Shown: piece after piece, positions 1 through 7,618 of the stretch | How the letters are laid out: every line of letters starts with the position of its first letter | How positions within the stretch are numbered: position 1 is the first letter of the stretch | Source: an uncultured Opitutia bacterium | GTDB taxonomy: Bacteria > Verrucomicrobiota > Verrucomicrobiia > Opitutales > Opitutaceae | Assembly (NCBI GenBank): GCA_903902745.1 | Contig: CAIUWA010000034.1 | Location: 40,538-104,537, forward strand | Reading direction: 5' to 3' | DNA length: 64,000 bases | Position numbers and translations under genes: made by a program | The notes under the pieces: model-generated | The model's input: the letters and a program-made list of their open reading frames with translations, nothing else | The model's database searches: none | Told to the model about the DNA's origin: nothing

Positions 1-654
1 TCCATTACGGGCGTGCTGCCGGTGCGCGCCGGCTCGATCACTTTTGCCGGCCAGCGCATCGATCAACTTCCCTCCGATGTGCGCGCCCGGGCGGGCATTG
101 GCTATGTGCCCCAAGGCCGCGACATCTTTCCCCACATGACGATTGAGGAGAATCTCCATGTCGGTCTCGTGGTGCACGGTCGTCGTGGCCCGGAGGCGCG
201 CCGCATGCTTGATCGCGTTTACGCGCTGTTCCCGGTGCTCAAGGAGATGCTTTCGCGCAAGGGCGGGGTGCTCTCCGGCGGACAGCAACAGCAGCTGGCC
301 ATCGGCCGGGCCCTTCTCACCAACCCCAAGCTCCTCATCCTCGATGAGCCGACCGAGGGTATCCAACCCTCCATCATTGAGCAGATCGGCGATACGCTGA
401 AGAAACTAAAAATCAGCAATATTTCAGAGGAGGAGGCAACCGCCCAGTCCCGGCAGGAGGCCGCGAAGATCATGAGTGCCGTCCAGGAGCTCAAGCGCGA
501 GGGAGCCCTCGCCATTTTGCTGGTCGAACAGTACGTTGATTTTTGCCGCGAGGTGGCCGACCGCTTTTATGCCATGGATCGCGGTACCGTCACCATCTCT
601 GGCCCCATCGCCACGCTCACCGACGAGGTGGTGAAAAAACATCTGCAGGTATGA
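1..654 (+). CDS. urtE: Urea ABC transporter ATP-binding protein UrtE (5' end outside window)
   Basis: The reading frame is open from base 1, so the gene starts before the window. It is one of the two ATPase subunits that drive urea uptake through the UrtABCDE importer at the inner membrane. Visible motifs are the Q-loop region VPQGRDIFPH, the LivF/UrtE-type signature LSGGQQQQLAIGRAL, the Walker B LLILDEPTEG and ILLVEQY at the switch position, as usual in this branch. Between Walker B and ILLVEQY there is a hydrophilic insertion of about 27 residues (ISEEEATAQSRQEAAK and flanks) that I do not expect in UrtE. The urease genes start 104 bases downstream, so uptake and hydrolysis of urea are linked. 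Confidence 0.9.
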   Translation, partial: SITGVLPVRAGSITFAGQRIDQLPSDVRARAGIGYVPQGRDIFPHMTIEENLHVGLVVHGRRGPEARRMLDRVYALFPVLKEMLSRKGGVLSGGQQQQLAIGRALLTNPKLLILDEPTEGIQPSIIEQIGDTLKKLKISNISEEEATAQSRQEAAKIMSAVQELKREGALAILLVEQYVDFCREVADRFYAMDRGTVTISGPIATLTDEVVKKHLQV

Positions 655-660
655 ACTGCA

Positions 661-747
661 CAGGAGTAAGTCGACAGGATGACCGGAGACAGTATGCAAT
701 TGTCTGCATCCGATCCCTGTCTCCCGTTGCCTGACCCCTGTCTCCTG
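661..747. repeat. Long imperfect palindrome between urtE and ureA
   Basis: The left arm (661-692) and right arm (715-747) are imperfect inverse complements, both built from degenerate copies of a CAGGAGACAG-like word. It occupies almost the whole urtE-ureA gap. A transcript through it would fold into a long hairpin. It belongs to the window-wide dyad family listed in the findings. Confidence 0.65.
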
Positions 748-758
748 ATTCATCCGCC

Positions 759-1061
759 ATGCATCTCACCCCGCGTGAACGCGAAAAACTCCTGATTGTC
801 ACCGCTGCCGACCTCGCCCGGCGCCGCCAGGCCCGCGGCGTGAAGCTCAATTACCCCGAGTCGATCGCGATCATCACCTACGAGATCATCGAGGGCGCCC
901 GTGACGGGAAGTCCGTCGCCGAGCTCATGAGCTATGGCACCACGATCCTCAAGGTGGCCGACGTCATGGAGGGCATCGCCGAGATGATCCACGAGGTCCA
1001 GGTCGAGGCCACGTTTCCCGACGGCACGAAGCTGGTGACGGTGCACCATCCGATCCGCTGA
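759..1061 (+). CDS. ureA: Urease subunit gamma
   Basis: 100 residues, the standard length for bacterial UreA, starting [11 protein letters not shown] and ending in the family-typical [14 protein letters not shown]. It forms the (alpha-beta-gamma)3 urease trimer with UreB and UreC in the cytoplasm, which hydrolyses urea to ammonia and carbamate. The ATG is the first in frame and gives the conserved N-terminus. First structural gene of the ure locus; a palindromic repeat separates it from ureB. Confidence 0.97.
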   Translation: MHLTPREREKLLIVTAADLARRRQARGVKLNYPESIAIITYEIIEGARDGKSVAELMSYGTTILKVADVMEGIAEMIHEVQVEATFPDGTKLVTVHHPIR

Positions 1062-1073
1062 AAAGGCAAAAAG

Positions 1074-1147
1074 GGTGAAGTAAGAATTAAGAACCCAATC
1101 CGGCTCGGCTTCCATTTCTTCCCTCATCCTTCTGCCTTCTTACTTCC
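1074..1147. repeat. Long imperfect palindrome between ureA and ureB
   Basis: A purine-rich left arm around 1074-1095 (GGTGAAGTAAGAATTAAGAA) matches the inverse complement of a right arm near 1127-1147 at about 16 of 20 positions. It fills the ureA-ureB gap. The arms differ in wording from the urtE-ureA element but have the same architecture. Confidence 0.55.
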
Positions 1148-1151
1148 CCTC

Positions 1152-1499
1152 ATGATCCCCGGCGAAATTATCGTGGCTTCCGATGCCGCTCCTCTTCCGG
1201 CCAACCTGGGGCTGGCTACCAAAGCACTGGCTGTGGCCAACACCGGCGACCGTCCGATCCAGGTCGGCTCGCATTATCATTTCTTCGAGACGAACGAGGC
1301 CCTCCATTTTGATCGTCCCGCCGCCCGCGGTTTCCGGCTTAACATTCCGGCCGGCACCGCCGTCCGCTTTGAGGCCGGCGATACGAAACAAGTCGAACTC
1401 GTCGCCTTCGCCGGCACCCGTGAGGTCTACGGCCTTCAAGCCAGGATCAACGGCAAGCTCGACTCCAGGCCGAAGGCCAAACCCGCCAAACGGAGATAA
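1152..1499 (+). CDS. ureB: Urease subunit beta
   Basis: 115 residues. It begins MIPGEI and carries the conserved core [15 protein letters not shown] followed by [16 protein letters not shown], diagnostic for UreB. The C-terminus is a Lys/Pro/Ala tail that extends slightly beyond the minimal fold. ureC starts five bases after the stop, with a purine-rich ribosome-binding region overlapping the end of ureB, so the two are probably translationally coupled. Confidence 0.97.
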   Translation: MIPGEIIVASDAAPLPANLGLATKALAVANTGDRPIQVGSHYHFFETNEALHFDRPAARGFRLNIPAGTAVRFEAGDTKQVELVAFAGTREVYGLQARINGKLDSRPKAKPAKRR

Positions 1500-1504
1500 C
1501 CGCC

Positions 1505-3274
1505 ATGCCGCTCAAACTTACCCGCCGCCAATATGCCGAGATGTTTGGCCCCACCGTCGGTGACCGCGTGCGCCTCGCCGACACCGAGCTGTTTGTCCAG
1601 GTCGAGCGCGACCTCATTGCGGAAGGCGGCGGCTACGGGAACGAGATCAAATTCGGTGGCGGCAAGGTCATCCGCGACGGCATGGGCCAGTCGCCCACGG
1701 CGCTGGACGCGGAGTCGCTCGACTTGGTCATCACCAACGCGCTGATTCTCGATCCCATCCTCGGCATCATCAAGGCGGACGTCGGGATCAAGCACGGCCT
1801 CATCGTCGGCATCGGGCACGCCGGCAATCCCGGTATCCAGAGCGGCCTCGGCTCCATTTATCCTGATCCGCGGACCAAGAAAAAAAATCCGATGATCGTC
1901 GGCGCGGCCACGGAGGTCCTCGCGGGCGAGGGCTGCATTATCACCGCCGGCGGGATCGACACGCACATCCACTTCATCTGCCCGCAGCAAATCGACGAGG
2001 CCATCAGCGCCGGCATCACCACCATGCTGGGCGGCGGCACCGGACCGGCCACGGGTACATTTGCCACGACCTGCACCCCCGGTGCCTGGAACATGCATCG
2101 CATGCTCGAGGCCGCCGAGGCCTACCCAATGAACCTCGGCTTCCTCGGCAAGGGCAACTGCGGCACCGCCGCCCCGCTCCGTGAGCAGGTGCTGGCCGGC
2201 GCGATCGGCCTGAAACTGCATGAGGACTGGGGGACCACGCCCGCGGCGATCGATGTGTGTCTCGGTGTGGCGGACGAACTCGATGTGCAGGTCGCCATCC
2301 ACACCGACACCCTGAACGAATCGGGCTACGTCGATGACACCATCCGCGCCTTCAGGGGCCGCACGATTCACACCTTCCACTCCGAGGGCGCCGGTGGTGG
2401 CCACGCCCCCGACATCATCCGGGTCTGCGGCGAGGACAATGTGCTGCCGTCGTCCACGAATCCCACGCGGCCCTTCACGGTCAACACCATCGATGAGCAT
2501 CTCGATATGCTCATGGTCTGCCACCATCTCGACTCGAAGATTCCCGAGGACGTGGCCTTCGCCGAGTCTCGCATCCGTCCCGAGACCATCGCTGCCGAGG
2601 ATTGCCTGCACGATCTCGGGGCGATCTCGATGATGTCGTCCGATTCGCAGGCCATGGGTCGCATCGGCGAAGTGATCATCCGCACCTGGCAGACGGCGCA
2701 CAAGATGAAGACGCAGTTCGGCGTGATCTCGAGCAAGAGCCATCCTGCCGCCGATAATTTCCGTGCCCTCCGCTATCTCGCGAAATACACGATCAATCCC
2801 GCGATTGCGCACGGCATCAGCCACATCGTCGGTTCGCTCGAGGTGGGGAAGCTGGCCGACATCGTGGTCTTCAAGCCCGCGCTTTTCGGGGTGAAGCCGG
2901 AGCTGGTCATCAAGGGCGGCTTCATCGCCTGGGCGAACATGGGCGACCCGAATGCCTCCATCCCGACACCGCAGCCGACCTTTTACCGCCCGCAATTCGG
3001 GGCCGCCGGAAAGGCACTCGGCAGTACCTGCCTCACTTTTGTCAGCCAGGCGTCGCTGCGGAGCAAAAACGGCCCCAGGAGCCTCGATCTTTCGCGCCGG
3101 CTCGAGCCCGTGAAGCACTGTCGCAACATCGGGAAAAAGGACATGGTGCTGAACGACGCGTTGCCCAAAATCGAGGTGGATCCCGAGACCTATACAGTCA
3201 AGGCGGACGGCCGCATTCTCACCTGCGAGCCGGCGAAAGTTCTCCCCATGGCTCAAAGGTATTTCCTCTTTTGA
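1505..3274 (+). CDS. ureC: Urease subunit alpha (catalytic, nickel)
   Basis: 589 residues. Nickel ligands and catalytic residues are all visible: H154 and H156 (DTHIHF), the carbamylated K237 (GLKLHEDWG), H266, H292 (FHSEG), flap His340/341 ([12 protein letters not shown]) and D380 (SSDSQAMGR). These positions are uniformly about 20 higher than in Klebsiella UreC. The cause is an insertion near residues 112-131, which includes a KKK run (DPRTKKKNP) where relatives have a short loop. The C-terminus is the canonical MAQRYFLF. It should be active once UreDEFG load nickel. A second copy of the last nine codons lies about 60 bases downstream (next entry). Confidence 0.98.
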   Translation: MPLKLTRRQYAEMFGPTVGDRVRLADTELFVQVERDLIAEGGGYGNEIKFGGGKVIRDGMGQSPTALDAESLDLVITNALILDPILGIIKADVGIKHGLIVGIGHAGNPGIQSGLGSIYPDPRTKKKNPMIVGAATEVLAGEGCIITAGGIDTHIHFICPQQIDEAISAGITTMLGGGTGPATGTFATTCTPGAWNMHRMLEAAEAYPMNLGFLGKGNCGTAAPLREQVLAGAIGLKLHEDWGTTPAAIDVCLGVADELDVQVAIHTDTLNESGYVDDTIRAFRGRTIHTFHSEGAGGGHAPDIIRVCGEDNVLPSSTNPTRPFTVNTIDEHLDMLMVCHHLDSKIPEDVAFAESRIRPETIAAEDCLHDLGAISMMSSDSQAMGRIGEVIIRTWQTAHKMKTQFGVISSKSHPAADNFRALRYLAKYTINPAIAHGISHIVGSLEVGKLADIVVFKPALFGVKPELVIKGGFIAWANMGDPNASIPTPQPTFYRPQFGAAGKALGSTCLTFVSQASLRSKNGPRSLDLSRRLEPVKHCRNIGKKDMVLNDALPKIEVDPETYTVKADGRILTCEPAKVLPMAQRYFLF

Positions 3275-3300
3275 TCACGGCTCCTCCATCGTTTATCCTG

Positions 3301-3360
3301 CCCACCCGCCCGCCAAAGCTTCAGCGGCGGCGGATGGCGCAGCGCTACTTCTTGTTTTGA
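3301..3360 (+). pseudogene. Relic of a second ureC 3' end
   Basis: In the frame ending at the TGA at 3358-3360, the last eight codons (from ATG 3334) read MAQRYFLF, identical in protein to the end of ureC at 3248-3274. The two 27-base stretches differ at seven positions, all synonymous. The preceding residues P-P-K-L resemble ureC's P-A-K-V before diverging. This is best read as the leftover tail of a second, diverged ureC that was otherwise deleted or replaced. The bases just before it (GCCAAAGCTTCAGCGG) look like a dispersed repeat and may mark the break. Confidence 0.7.
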
Positions 3361-3386
3361 GCCGCGCGGCCTGCTTCGCTCCGATC

Positions 3387-3848
3387 ATGCAGCTTGTCTC
3401 CGGTCCCGTGGTGTCGCCCGATCCGGCGCTCCCTGAAATTGTGCTCCCCGCCGAGCGCCTCACCTTGGTCAAACGACTCTGGCGCGGAACGGCTGGGGAT
3501 GGGCAGGAGTTTGGTTTTGAACTCGCCGCTCCGCTCCAGCACGGCGCCACCTTCTGGCAGACGGCGGGCGCCCGCTATGTCGTGCAGCAGCGGCCGGAAG
3601 CGGTGGTCGAGATTCCGCTCGATGTGGCGCCTTCGGCCGCCGCCGGCATCGGCTGGGCCATCGGCAACCTCCATCTTGAGTTGTCGGCCGAGCCCACCCG
3701 GCTGTTGGCACCGGATGAGCCGGCGATCCGTCAGTTGCTGGAACGGCTCAAGGTGCCCTTCCAGCCCGTCACCGCGATCTTCCGCCCGGGTCGTTTTGCC
3801 CGCGGCAAACTGTCCACGCATGAACTCGGCCCGAGCCACCAGCACTAA
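3387..3848 (+). CDS. ureE: Urease accessory protein UreE (nickel metallochaperone)
   Basis: 153 residues from the ATG at 3387 (MQLVSGPVV). An upstream in-frame TTG would lie inside the ureC relic, so the ATG is preferred. UreE is a homodimer that brings Ni(II) to the UreG/UreF/UreD complex. The fold is recognisable from RLTLVKRLWRGTAGDGQEFGFEL, then the central metal-binding domain with AIGNLHLEL and the RLKVPFQPV segment. The C-terminal His tail is minimal (HELGPSHQH), not a long poly-His tract, so storage capacity should be low. It overlaps the probable ureF start. Confidence 0.9.
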   Translation: MQLVSGPVVSPDPALPEIVLPAERLTLVKRLWRGTAGDGQEFGFELAAPLQHGATFWQTAGARYVVQQRPEAVVEIPLDVAPSAAAGIGWAIGNLHLELSAEPTRLLAPDEPAIRQLLERLKVPFQPVTAIFRPGRFARGKLSTHELGPSHQH

Positions 3849-4629
3849 GCGGCGCGTTGCAGGCAAGGTGAAGCGCGTTGTCCCCAACGAGCTTGGCGCA
3901 CCCGCAGCATCTCGGGAGCAAGCCGATCCACCTCTGGTCAGGGAGGCGGCCTGGATTTGCGGACTGCTACAGGCAGGCGATTCTTTTTATCCCACGGGTA
4001 GCTACGCGCATTCCTTCGGGCTGGAAACGCTGGTGCATGAGGGGGTCGTACATGACCGCCCGACGCTACGTGAGTTCATCCTTCTTTCGACGCTGCCCGC
4101 CTTGCGGCATGTCGAGTTGCCGCTGGCCGCCCATGCCTGGCGGGCTTTGGCTGCGCCGGACTGGCCGCGCCTCGGGGAAATCTGCCGACTCTCGTCCGCA
4201 CTCAAGACCGCGCGGGAGGCTCGGCAGGCCGCGGAAAACATCGGCCGCCAGCGCGCCGAGCTCATGGCCGGTCTGCGGGCGAATTCGCTGGCACGGGAAT
4301 TTCTGGCCCGGGCCGCCGCCGGCAACTGGCCATGTTCCCCCGCGGTTTCCGCCGCGCTGGAGGGCCGGGCGTTGGGGGCACCCTTGCCGGCGATCATGGC
4401 GGGCATCACCTATGCGACGATTTCCTCGCTGCTCGCGGCGGCGATGAAGCTGCTGCGCCTCGGCCAGAATGCAAGCCAGTCGCTCCTCACGGAGGCGCTG
4501 GCCGCCGCCCCCGGCCTGATCGCGTCGGCCGAAGCCACGCCGCTCGGGGAAATCGGCTGGTTCAACCCGTGGCTCGACATCGCCGCGGCCCGGCATGAAG
4601 CCGCCGATGCCCGCATGTTCATTTCCTGA
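3820..4629 (+). CDS. ureF: Urease accessory protein UreF
   Basis: About 269 residues if the ATG at 3820 is used, overlapping ureE by 29 bases; a GTG at 3868 is the alternative. The conserved region starts near AAWICGLLQAGDSFYPTGSY followed by AHSFGLE, typical of UreF, and ends with GWFNPWLDIAAARHE. UreF bridges UreD and UreG in the nickel-loading complex. The N-terminus is longer than usual, and its DNA (AAGCGCGTTGTCCC) resembles a sequence at about 63763, so the extension may be repeat-derived. The start is therefore uncertain. Confidence 0.85.
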   Translation: MNSARATSTKRRVAGKVKRVVPNELGAPAASREQADPPLVREAAWICGLLQAGDSFYPTGSYAHSFGLETLVHEGVVHDRPTLREFILLSTLPALRHVELPLAAHAWRALAAPDWPRLGEICRLSSALKTAREARQAAENIGRQRAELMAGLRANSLAREFLARAAAGNWPCSPAVSAALEGRALGAPLPAIMAGITYATISSLLAAAMKLLRLGQNASQSLLTEALAAAPGLIASAEATPLGEIGWFNPWLDIAAARHEAADARMFIS

Positions 4630-4639
4630 GAATGTTTTA

Positions 4640-4717
4640 GCCGCAAAGTCACGGAGAGTACTGAGCACAGAATTAGCTAAATGAATTTCTCCGTGTGCTC
4701 CGTGCCTCCGTGGCAAA
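4640..4717. repeat. Long imperfect palindrome between ureF and ureG
   Basis: The left arm 4640-4671 (CACGGAGAGTACTGAG) and right arm 4686-4717 (CTCCGTGTGCTCCGTG) are imperfect inverse complements. Both are built from repeats of a CACGGAG-like word. Same architecture as the other intra-operon dyads, different word. Confidence 0.65.
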
Positions 4718-4727
4718 TACTTCATTT

Positions 4728-5348
4728 ATGACTCGTCCCCCTCGCATCGGCATCGGCGGCCCGGTTGGTTCCGGCAAGACGATGCTTTGCCTCAAGCTCT
4801 GCCAACGGCTGCGCGACCGCTACTCGATGGCCGTCGTGACCAACGATATTTACTGTTCGGAGGATGCCCAGTTTCTGATCAAGCACAGCGCCCTGCCGGC
4901 GGAACGCATCGCCGGCGTCGAGACTGGCGGCTGCCCGCACACCGCGATTCGCGATGACACGACGATGAACGAACAGGCGTGCCGTGCCCTCGAGACGAAG
5001 TTGCCCGGCCTGCAGTTGCTCCTTGTGGAAAGCGGTGGCGACAACCTGACCGCGACTTTCTCGCCCGAGCTGGTGGATGCGTTCATCTACGTGATCGACG
5101 TTGCCGAGGGGGACAAGATCCCGCGAAAGGGTGGGCCCGCCATCCGCTTCAGCGATCTGCTCATCATCAACAAAATCGACCTCGCCCCGCTCGTGGGCGC
5201 CGACCTGGGAGTGATGGAACGCGATTCAAAGGCCCAACGCGGAGCCCGGCCGTTCCTCTTTTGTGATCTGAAACGCGAACACAACTTGGATGCGGTCATC
5301 GCCTGGATCGAGCGCGAGGTCTTGTTTGGCCGGAAACCGCAATCCTGA
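4728..5348 (+). CDS. ureG: Urease accessory GTPase UreG
   Basis: 206 residues from the ATG at 4728. An in-frame upstream ATG at 4695 lies within the palindromic repeat and adds an unconserved leader. SIMIBI-class GTPase that powers nickel insertion into urease. Motifs are the P-loop GGPVGSGKT (residues 10-18), the nickel-binding CPH motif in [12 protein letters not shown], the ESGGDNL segment and the G4-like NKIDL. Length and motifs match functional UreG. Confidence 0.96.
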   Translation: MTRPPRIGIGGPVGSGKTMLCLKLCQRLRDRYSMAVVTNDIYCSEDAQFLIKHSALPAERIAGVETGGCPHTAIRDDTTMNEQACRALETKLPGLQLLLVESGGDNLTATFSPELVDAFIYVIDVAEGDKIPRKGGPAIRFSDLLIINKIDLAPLVGADLGVMERDSKAQRGARPFLFCDLKREHNLDAVIAWIEREVLFGRKPQS

Positions 5349-5350
5349 GT

Positions 5351-5434
5351 GGCCAAGAAAAGGTACGAAATGACACAAAAATGAAGCAGCCAATCCGGGA
5401 TATTTATTTGTGTCATTTTGGGCCTTCTCGTGCC
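5351..5434. repeat. Long imperfect palindrome between ureG and ureD
   Basis: The left arm 5351-5384 (with GAAATGACACAAAAAT) pairs with the right arm 5401-5434 (with ATTTATTTGTGTCATTTT). Outer halves GGCCAAGAA and CCTTCTCGTGCC also pair. It is AT-richer than the surrounding coding DNA. Fourth such element inside the ure operon. Confidence 0.65.
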
Positions 5435-5452
5435 CCAAATTCCGGTTCCTAG

Positions 5453-6277
5453 ATGGCCGAATTCTCCGGACATCTCTCGCTGCGGGCCGCGGCCCGCGCC
5501 GGCGGCCGCACGGTGCTCGCCGGGCAGTCGTTCCGCGCGCCCTACCACATCAGCAAGCCCTACTGGGATGCGGAGGCCGGGGTGTTGCTGGTGCAGGTCG
5601 TCAATCCCACGGCCGGAATACTTTCCGGGGACCGGTTGGAATCATCCATTGCGGTGGAGCCGGGCGCGGCCGTCCTCGTGACGACCCCGAGCGCGAGCCG
5701 GATATTCCAGATGAAGTCAGGGGTGGCCGAGAGCCGGCAGCATTTTACCGTGGCGGCGGGTGGCTGGCTGGAGGTCATGCCCGAGCCGCTCGTGCCGCAT
5801 CGTGGCTGCAGCTACCGCCAGGTCACGCGCATCGATGTTGAGGAGGGCGGGGAACTATTCTTCGCCGATTTGCTGATGCCCGGCCGGGTCGCGCACGGCG
5901 AAGCGTGGGAGTGGAAGCGACTATGCCTCGAGAGCGAAGTGCGGCTCGGCGGCGAGCTGATCCTGCGGGAACGTTTTGAGCAGACAGGAGCGGATTTGCA
6001 TGAGCTGGCCCAACTGGCGGGCTCTGGCTCCGGCGCCTGTTTTGGCAATGCGGTGCTGGTCACCGCACCGGCCGAAGGCGAGGCGGGCTGGCGCGAAGCG
6101 GTGTCCGCACTGCATGGCGGCGGGCTGTGGATCGGCGTGAGTCCGCTGCGCCGCAGCGGTTGGAGCATCAAGCTGGTGGCCGCTGACAGCGTGAAGCTGC
6201 GCCAAGGCTTGCGCGATGTGCGCAGGATTCTGACCGCGCATTTGCCGCGGCTGGCCTGCGATCCCCGCAAACTCTGA
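5453..6277 (+). CDS. ureD: Urease accessory protein UreD (UreH)
   Basis: 274 residues. Characteristic UreD segments are VVNPTAGILSGDRL near residue 50, the LVTTPSASRIFQM block, GWLEVMPEPLVPHRGCSY and ELFFADLLMPGRVAHGE. UreD binds apo-urease and channels nickel from UreG. Placing ureD last instead of before ureA is an uncommon but known order. No dedicated nickel transporter gene is visible in the window. Confidence 0.94.
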   Translation: MAEFSGHLSLRAAARAGGRTVLAGQSFRAPYHISKPYWDAEAGVLLVQVVNPTAGILSGDRLESSIAVEPGAAVLVTTPSASRIFQMKSGVAESRQHFTVAAGGWLEVMPEPLVPHRGCSYRQVTRIDVEEGGELFFADLLMPGRVAHGEAWEWKRLCLESEVRLGGELILRERFEQTGADLHELAQLAGSGSGACFGNAVLVTAPAEGEAGWREAVSALHGGGLWIGVSPLRRSGWSIKLVAADSVKLRQGLRDVRRILTAHLPRLACDPRKL

Positions 6278-6292
6278 GCGCGCTGGGCGAGC

Positions 6293-6547
6293 TCAGGGCT
6301 TTTCGCGGGTCTGGTCTTGCGTCCGGACGTCTTGGGTAATCAGCCCGCCCCATCGGGCGATTTGGCGCGCAACCCATGCTCCGGCACCCAGCACGGCCAA
6401 GCATCCCAACGTGGCGAGCGGATGAACGGCTAGATGGTGGAAGTCCCACGTCAGCTCGTGCCCGTCGTGCCCGGGATGCGCCTGGACCAGCGCGGGAAAC
6501 AGGAGCAGCAGGCCCGCAATTTGGACGAGTCGACGGTGACGGATCAT
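6293..6547 (-). CDS. Small His-containing membrane protein next to the urease locus
   Basis: 84 residues from the preferred ATG at 6547 (an upstream ATG at 6595 adds 16 residues). The N-terminus RRLVQIAGLLLLFPALVQA looks like a signal peptide. It is followed by HPGHDGHELTWDF, a short His/Asp cluster at the start of the mature protein, then one more hydrophobic segment (LATLGCLAVLGAGAWVA) and a charged tail. The HPGHxGH start recalls HupE/UreJ-type nickel proteins, but it is far too short to be one. Convergent with ureD, 15 bases apart. Function unknown; a periplasmic metal-related role is only a guess from context. Confidence 0.55.
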   Translation of the reverse strand: MIRHRRLVQIAGLLLLFPALVQAHPGHDGHELTWDFHHLAVHPLATLGCLAVLGAGAWVARQIARWGGLITQDVRTQDQTREKP

Positions 6548-6604
6548 AGGCAACAATTTAGCAGGATTTGCGCCAGTGCCAGCCGTTTTTTCCACGAGGG
6601 AGGC

Positions 6605-7372
6605 TTATGGCGAACACAACTTCACGGCGGCGCGCAGCGAGGCGAGGGGATCGCGGGTGGGAATGAACTCTTGTCCCACGAAGCCGGTGAAGCCCGTCGC
6701 CCGGATGGCGTGCATGATGGCGGGATAGTGCAGTTCCTGGGTTTCATTGATCTCGTGCCGGCCAGGCACTCCGCCGGTATGGTAGTGGCCGATGCAGGCG
6801 CAGTTGTCGTGGATCGTGCGGATCACGTCGCCCTCCATGATCTGCATGTGGTAAATGTCGTAGAGCAGCTTGAAGCGCTCCGAGCCGACGCGCTGGCAAA
6901 GCTCCACGCCCCACGCCGTGTGGTCGCACATGTAGTCGAGGTGGTCCACCTTGCTGTTGAGGAGTTCCATGCAGACGGTCACGCCGGCCTTTTCGGCCGC
7001 GCCGATGATCTGCCTGAGGCCCGTGGCGCAGTTCGCGAGGCCCGCCTCGTCGGCGAGGCCGGCGCGGTTGCCGGAAAAACAAATGACGTTCGGCAAGCCG
7101 GCGGCCGCGCAGGCCTTGATGCGCTCAATCATTGTCGGAACCTGCCTCGCATGATTCTCGAGGCGATTGAGGCCGTCCTGGATGGTCATGGTGCCGTTGG
7201 CCATCGCGCAGGTGAGGCCGTATTTCGCGAGGACCGGCCAGTCAGGAGGATCGAGGAGCTCAATGGAGTCCAAGCCGAGCCCACTTGCGGCTTGGGCCAG
7301 CTTCTCGAGCGGGAGGTCCGGATAGCACCACCTGCAGACGGAGTGGCGGAACGATCCTGATTGGGCGGGCAT
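6605..7372 (-). CDS. Hydroxypyruvate isomerase-like TIM-barrel protein
   Basis: 255 residues from the ATG at 7372; a longer frame from 7453 has an unconserved leader. Sugar phosphate isomerase/epimerase (AP-endonuclease 2) fold. Likely metal/substrate residues appear in VCMELLNSK, LLYDIYHMQIMEGD, IGHYHTGGVPGRHEI and the closing GFVGQEF. The pattern fits Hyi-like enzymes that isomerise hydroxypyruvate/tartronate semialdehyde or related keto sugars. Substrate not determinable here. Confidence 0.85.
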   Translation of the reverse strand: MPAQSGSFRHSVCRWCYPDLPLEKLAQAASGLGLDSIELLDPPDWPVLAKYGLTCAMANGTMTIQDGLNRLENHARQVPTMIERIKACAAAGLPNVICFSGNRAGLADEAGLANCATGLRQIIGAAEKAGVTVCMELLNSKVDHLDYMCDHTAWGVELCQRVGSERFKLLYDIYHMQIMEGDVIRTIHDNCACIGHYHTGGVPGRHEINETQELHYPAIMHAIRATGFTGFVGQEFIPTRDPLASLRAAVKLCSP

Positions 7373-7498
7373 GAGTGAAATTTCCTGGTCGGGGAAGGAG
7401 GCCTTTGAGCCAAAACGCTCGTTAACCCGGATAGGCTTGGCAAGCGCTTGCATGGTAAGGCGCGGAGTGGAGGCTCCTCACCGGCCCAAGAATGTTCC

Positions 7499-7526
7499 CG
7501 GCGGCGAGCGGAGTCGCCGCCCTACC
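7499..7526. repeat. Short GTAGG-type hairpin
   Basis: GGCGGCGAGCGGAGTCGCCG followed by CCCTACC forms a compact stem-loop. Read on the minus strand it starts GGTAGGGCGGCGACTCC. It resembles the short hairpins at 23443, 24736, 31467 and 51366. Confidence 0.45.
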
Positions 7527-7618
7527 GGATTGCGCTATCGCGGCCAGCGGCTCCCTCAGAGCGAAAGAGCGTTGCTATGGGTCGCGGCGAGCCTTGTTTT
7601 TGCTGACCCCTCGCGCGT

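Noticed and set aside
1436..3256. 606-codon minus-strand open frame opposite ureC
   Set aside because: It mirrors ureC codon by codon, has no recognisable domain and exists because GC-rich third positions suppress antisense stops.
3334..3360. Independent 8-residue peptide MAQRYFLF
   Set aside because: Identical to the ureC C-terminus, so it is a relic rather than a small gene.
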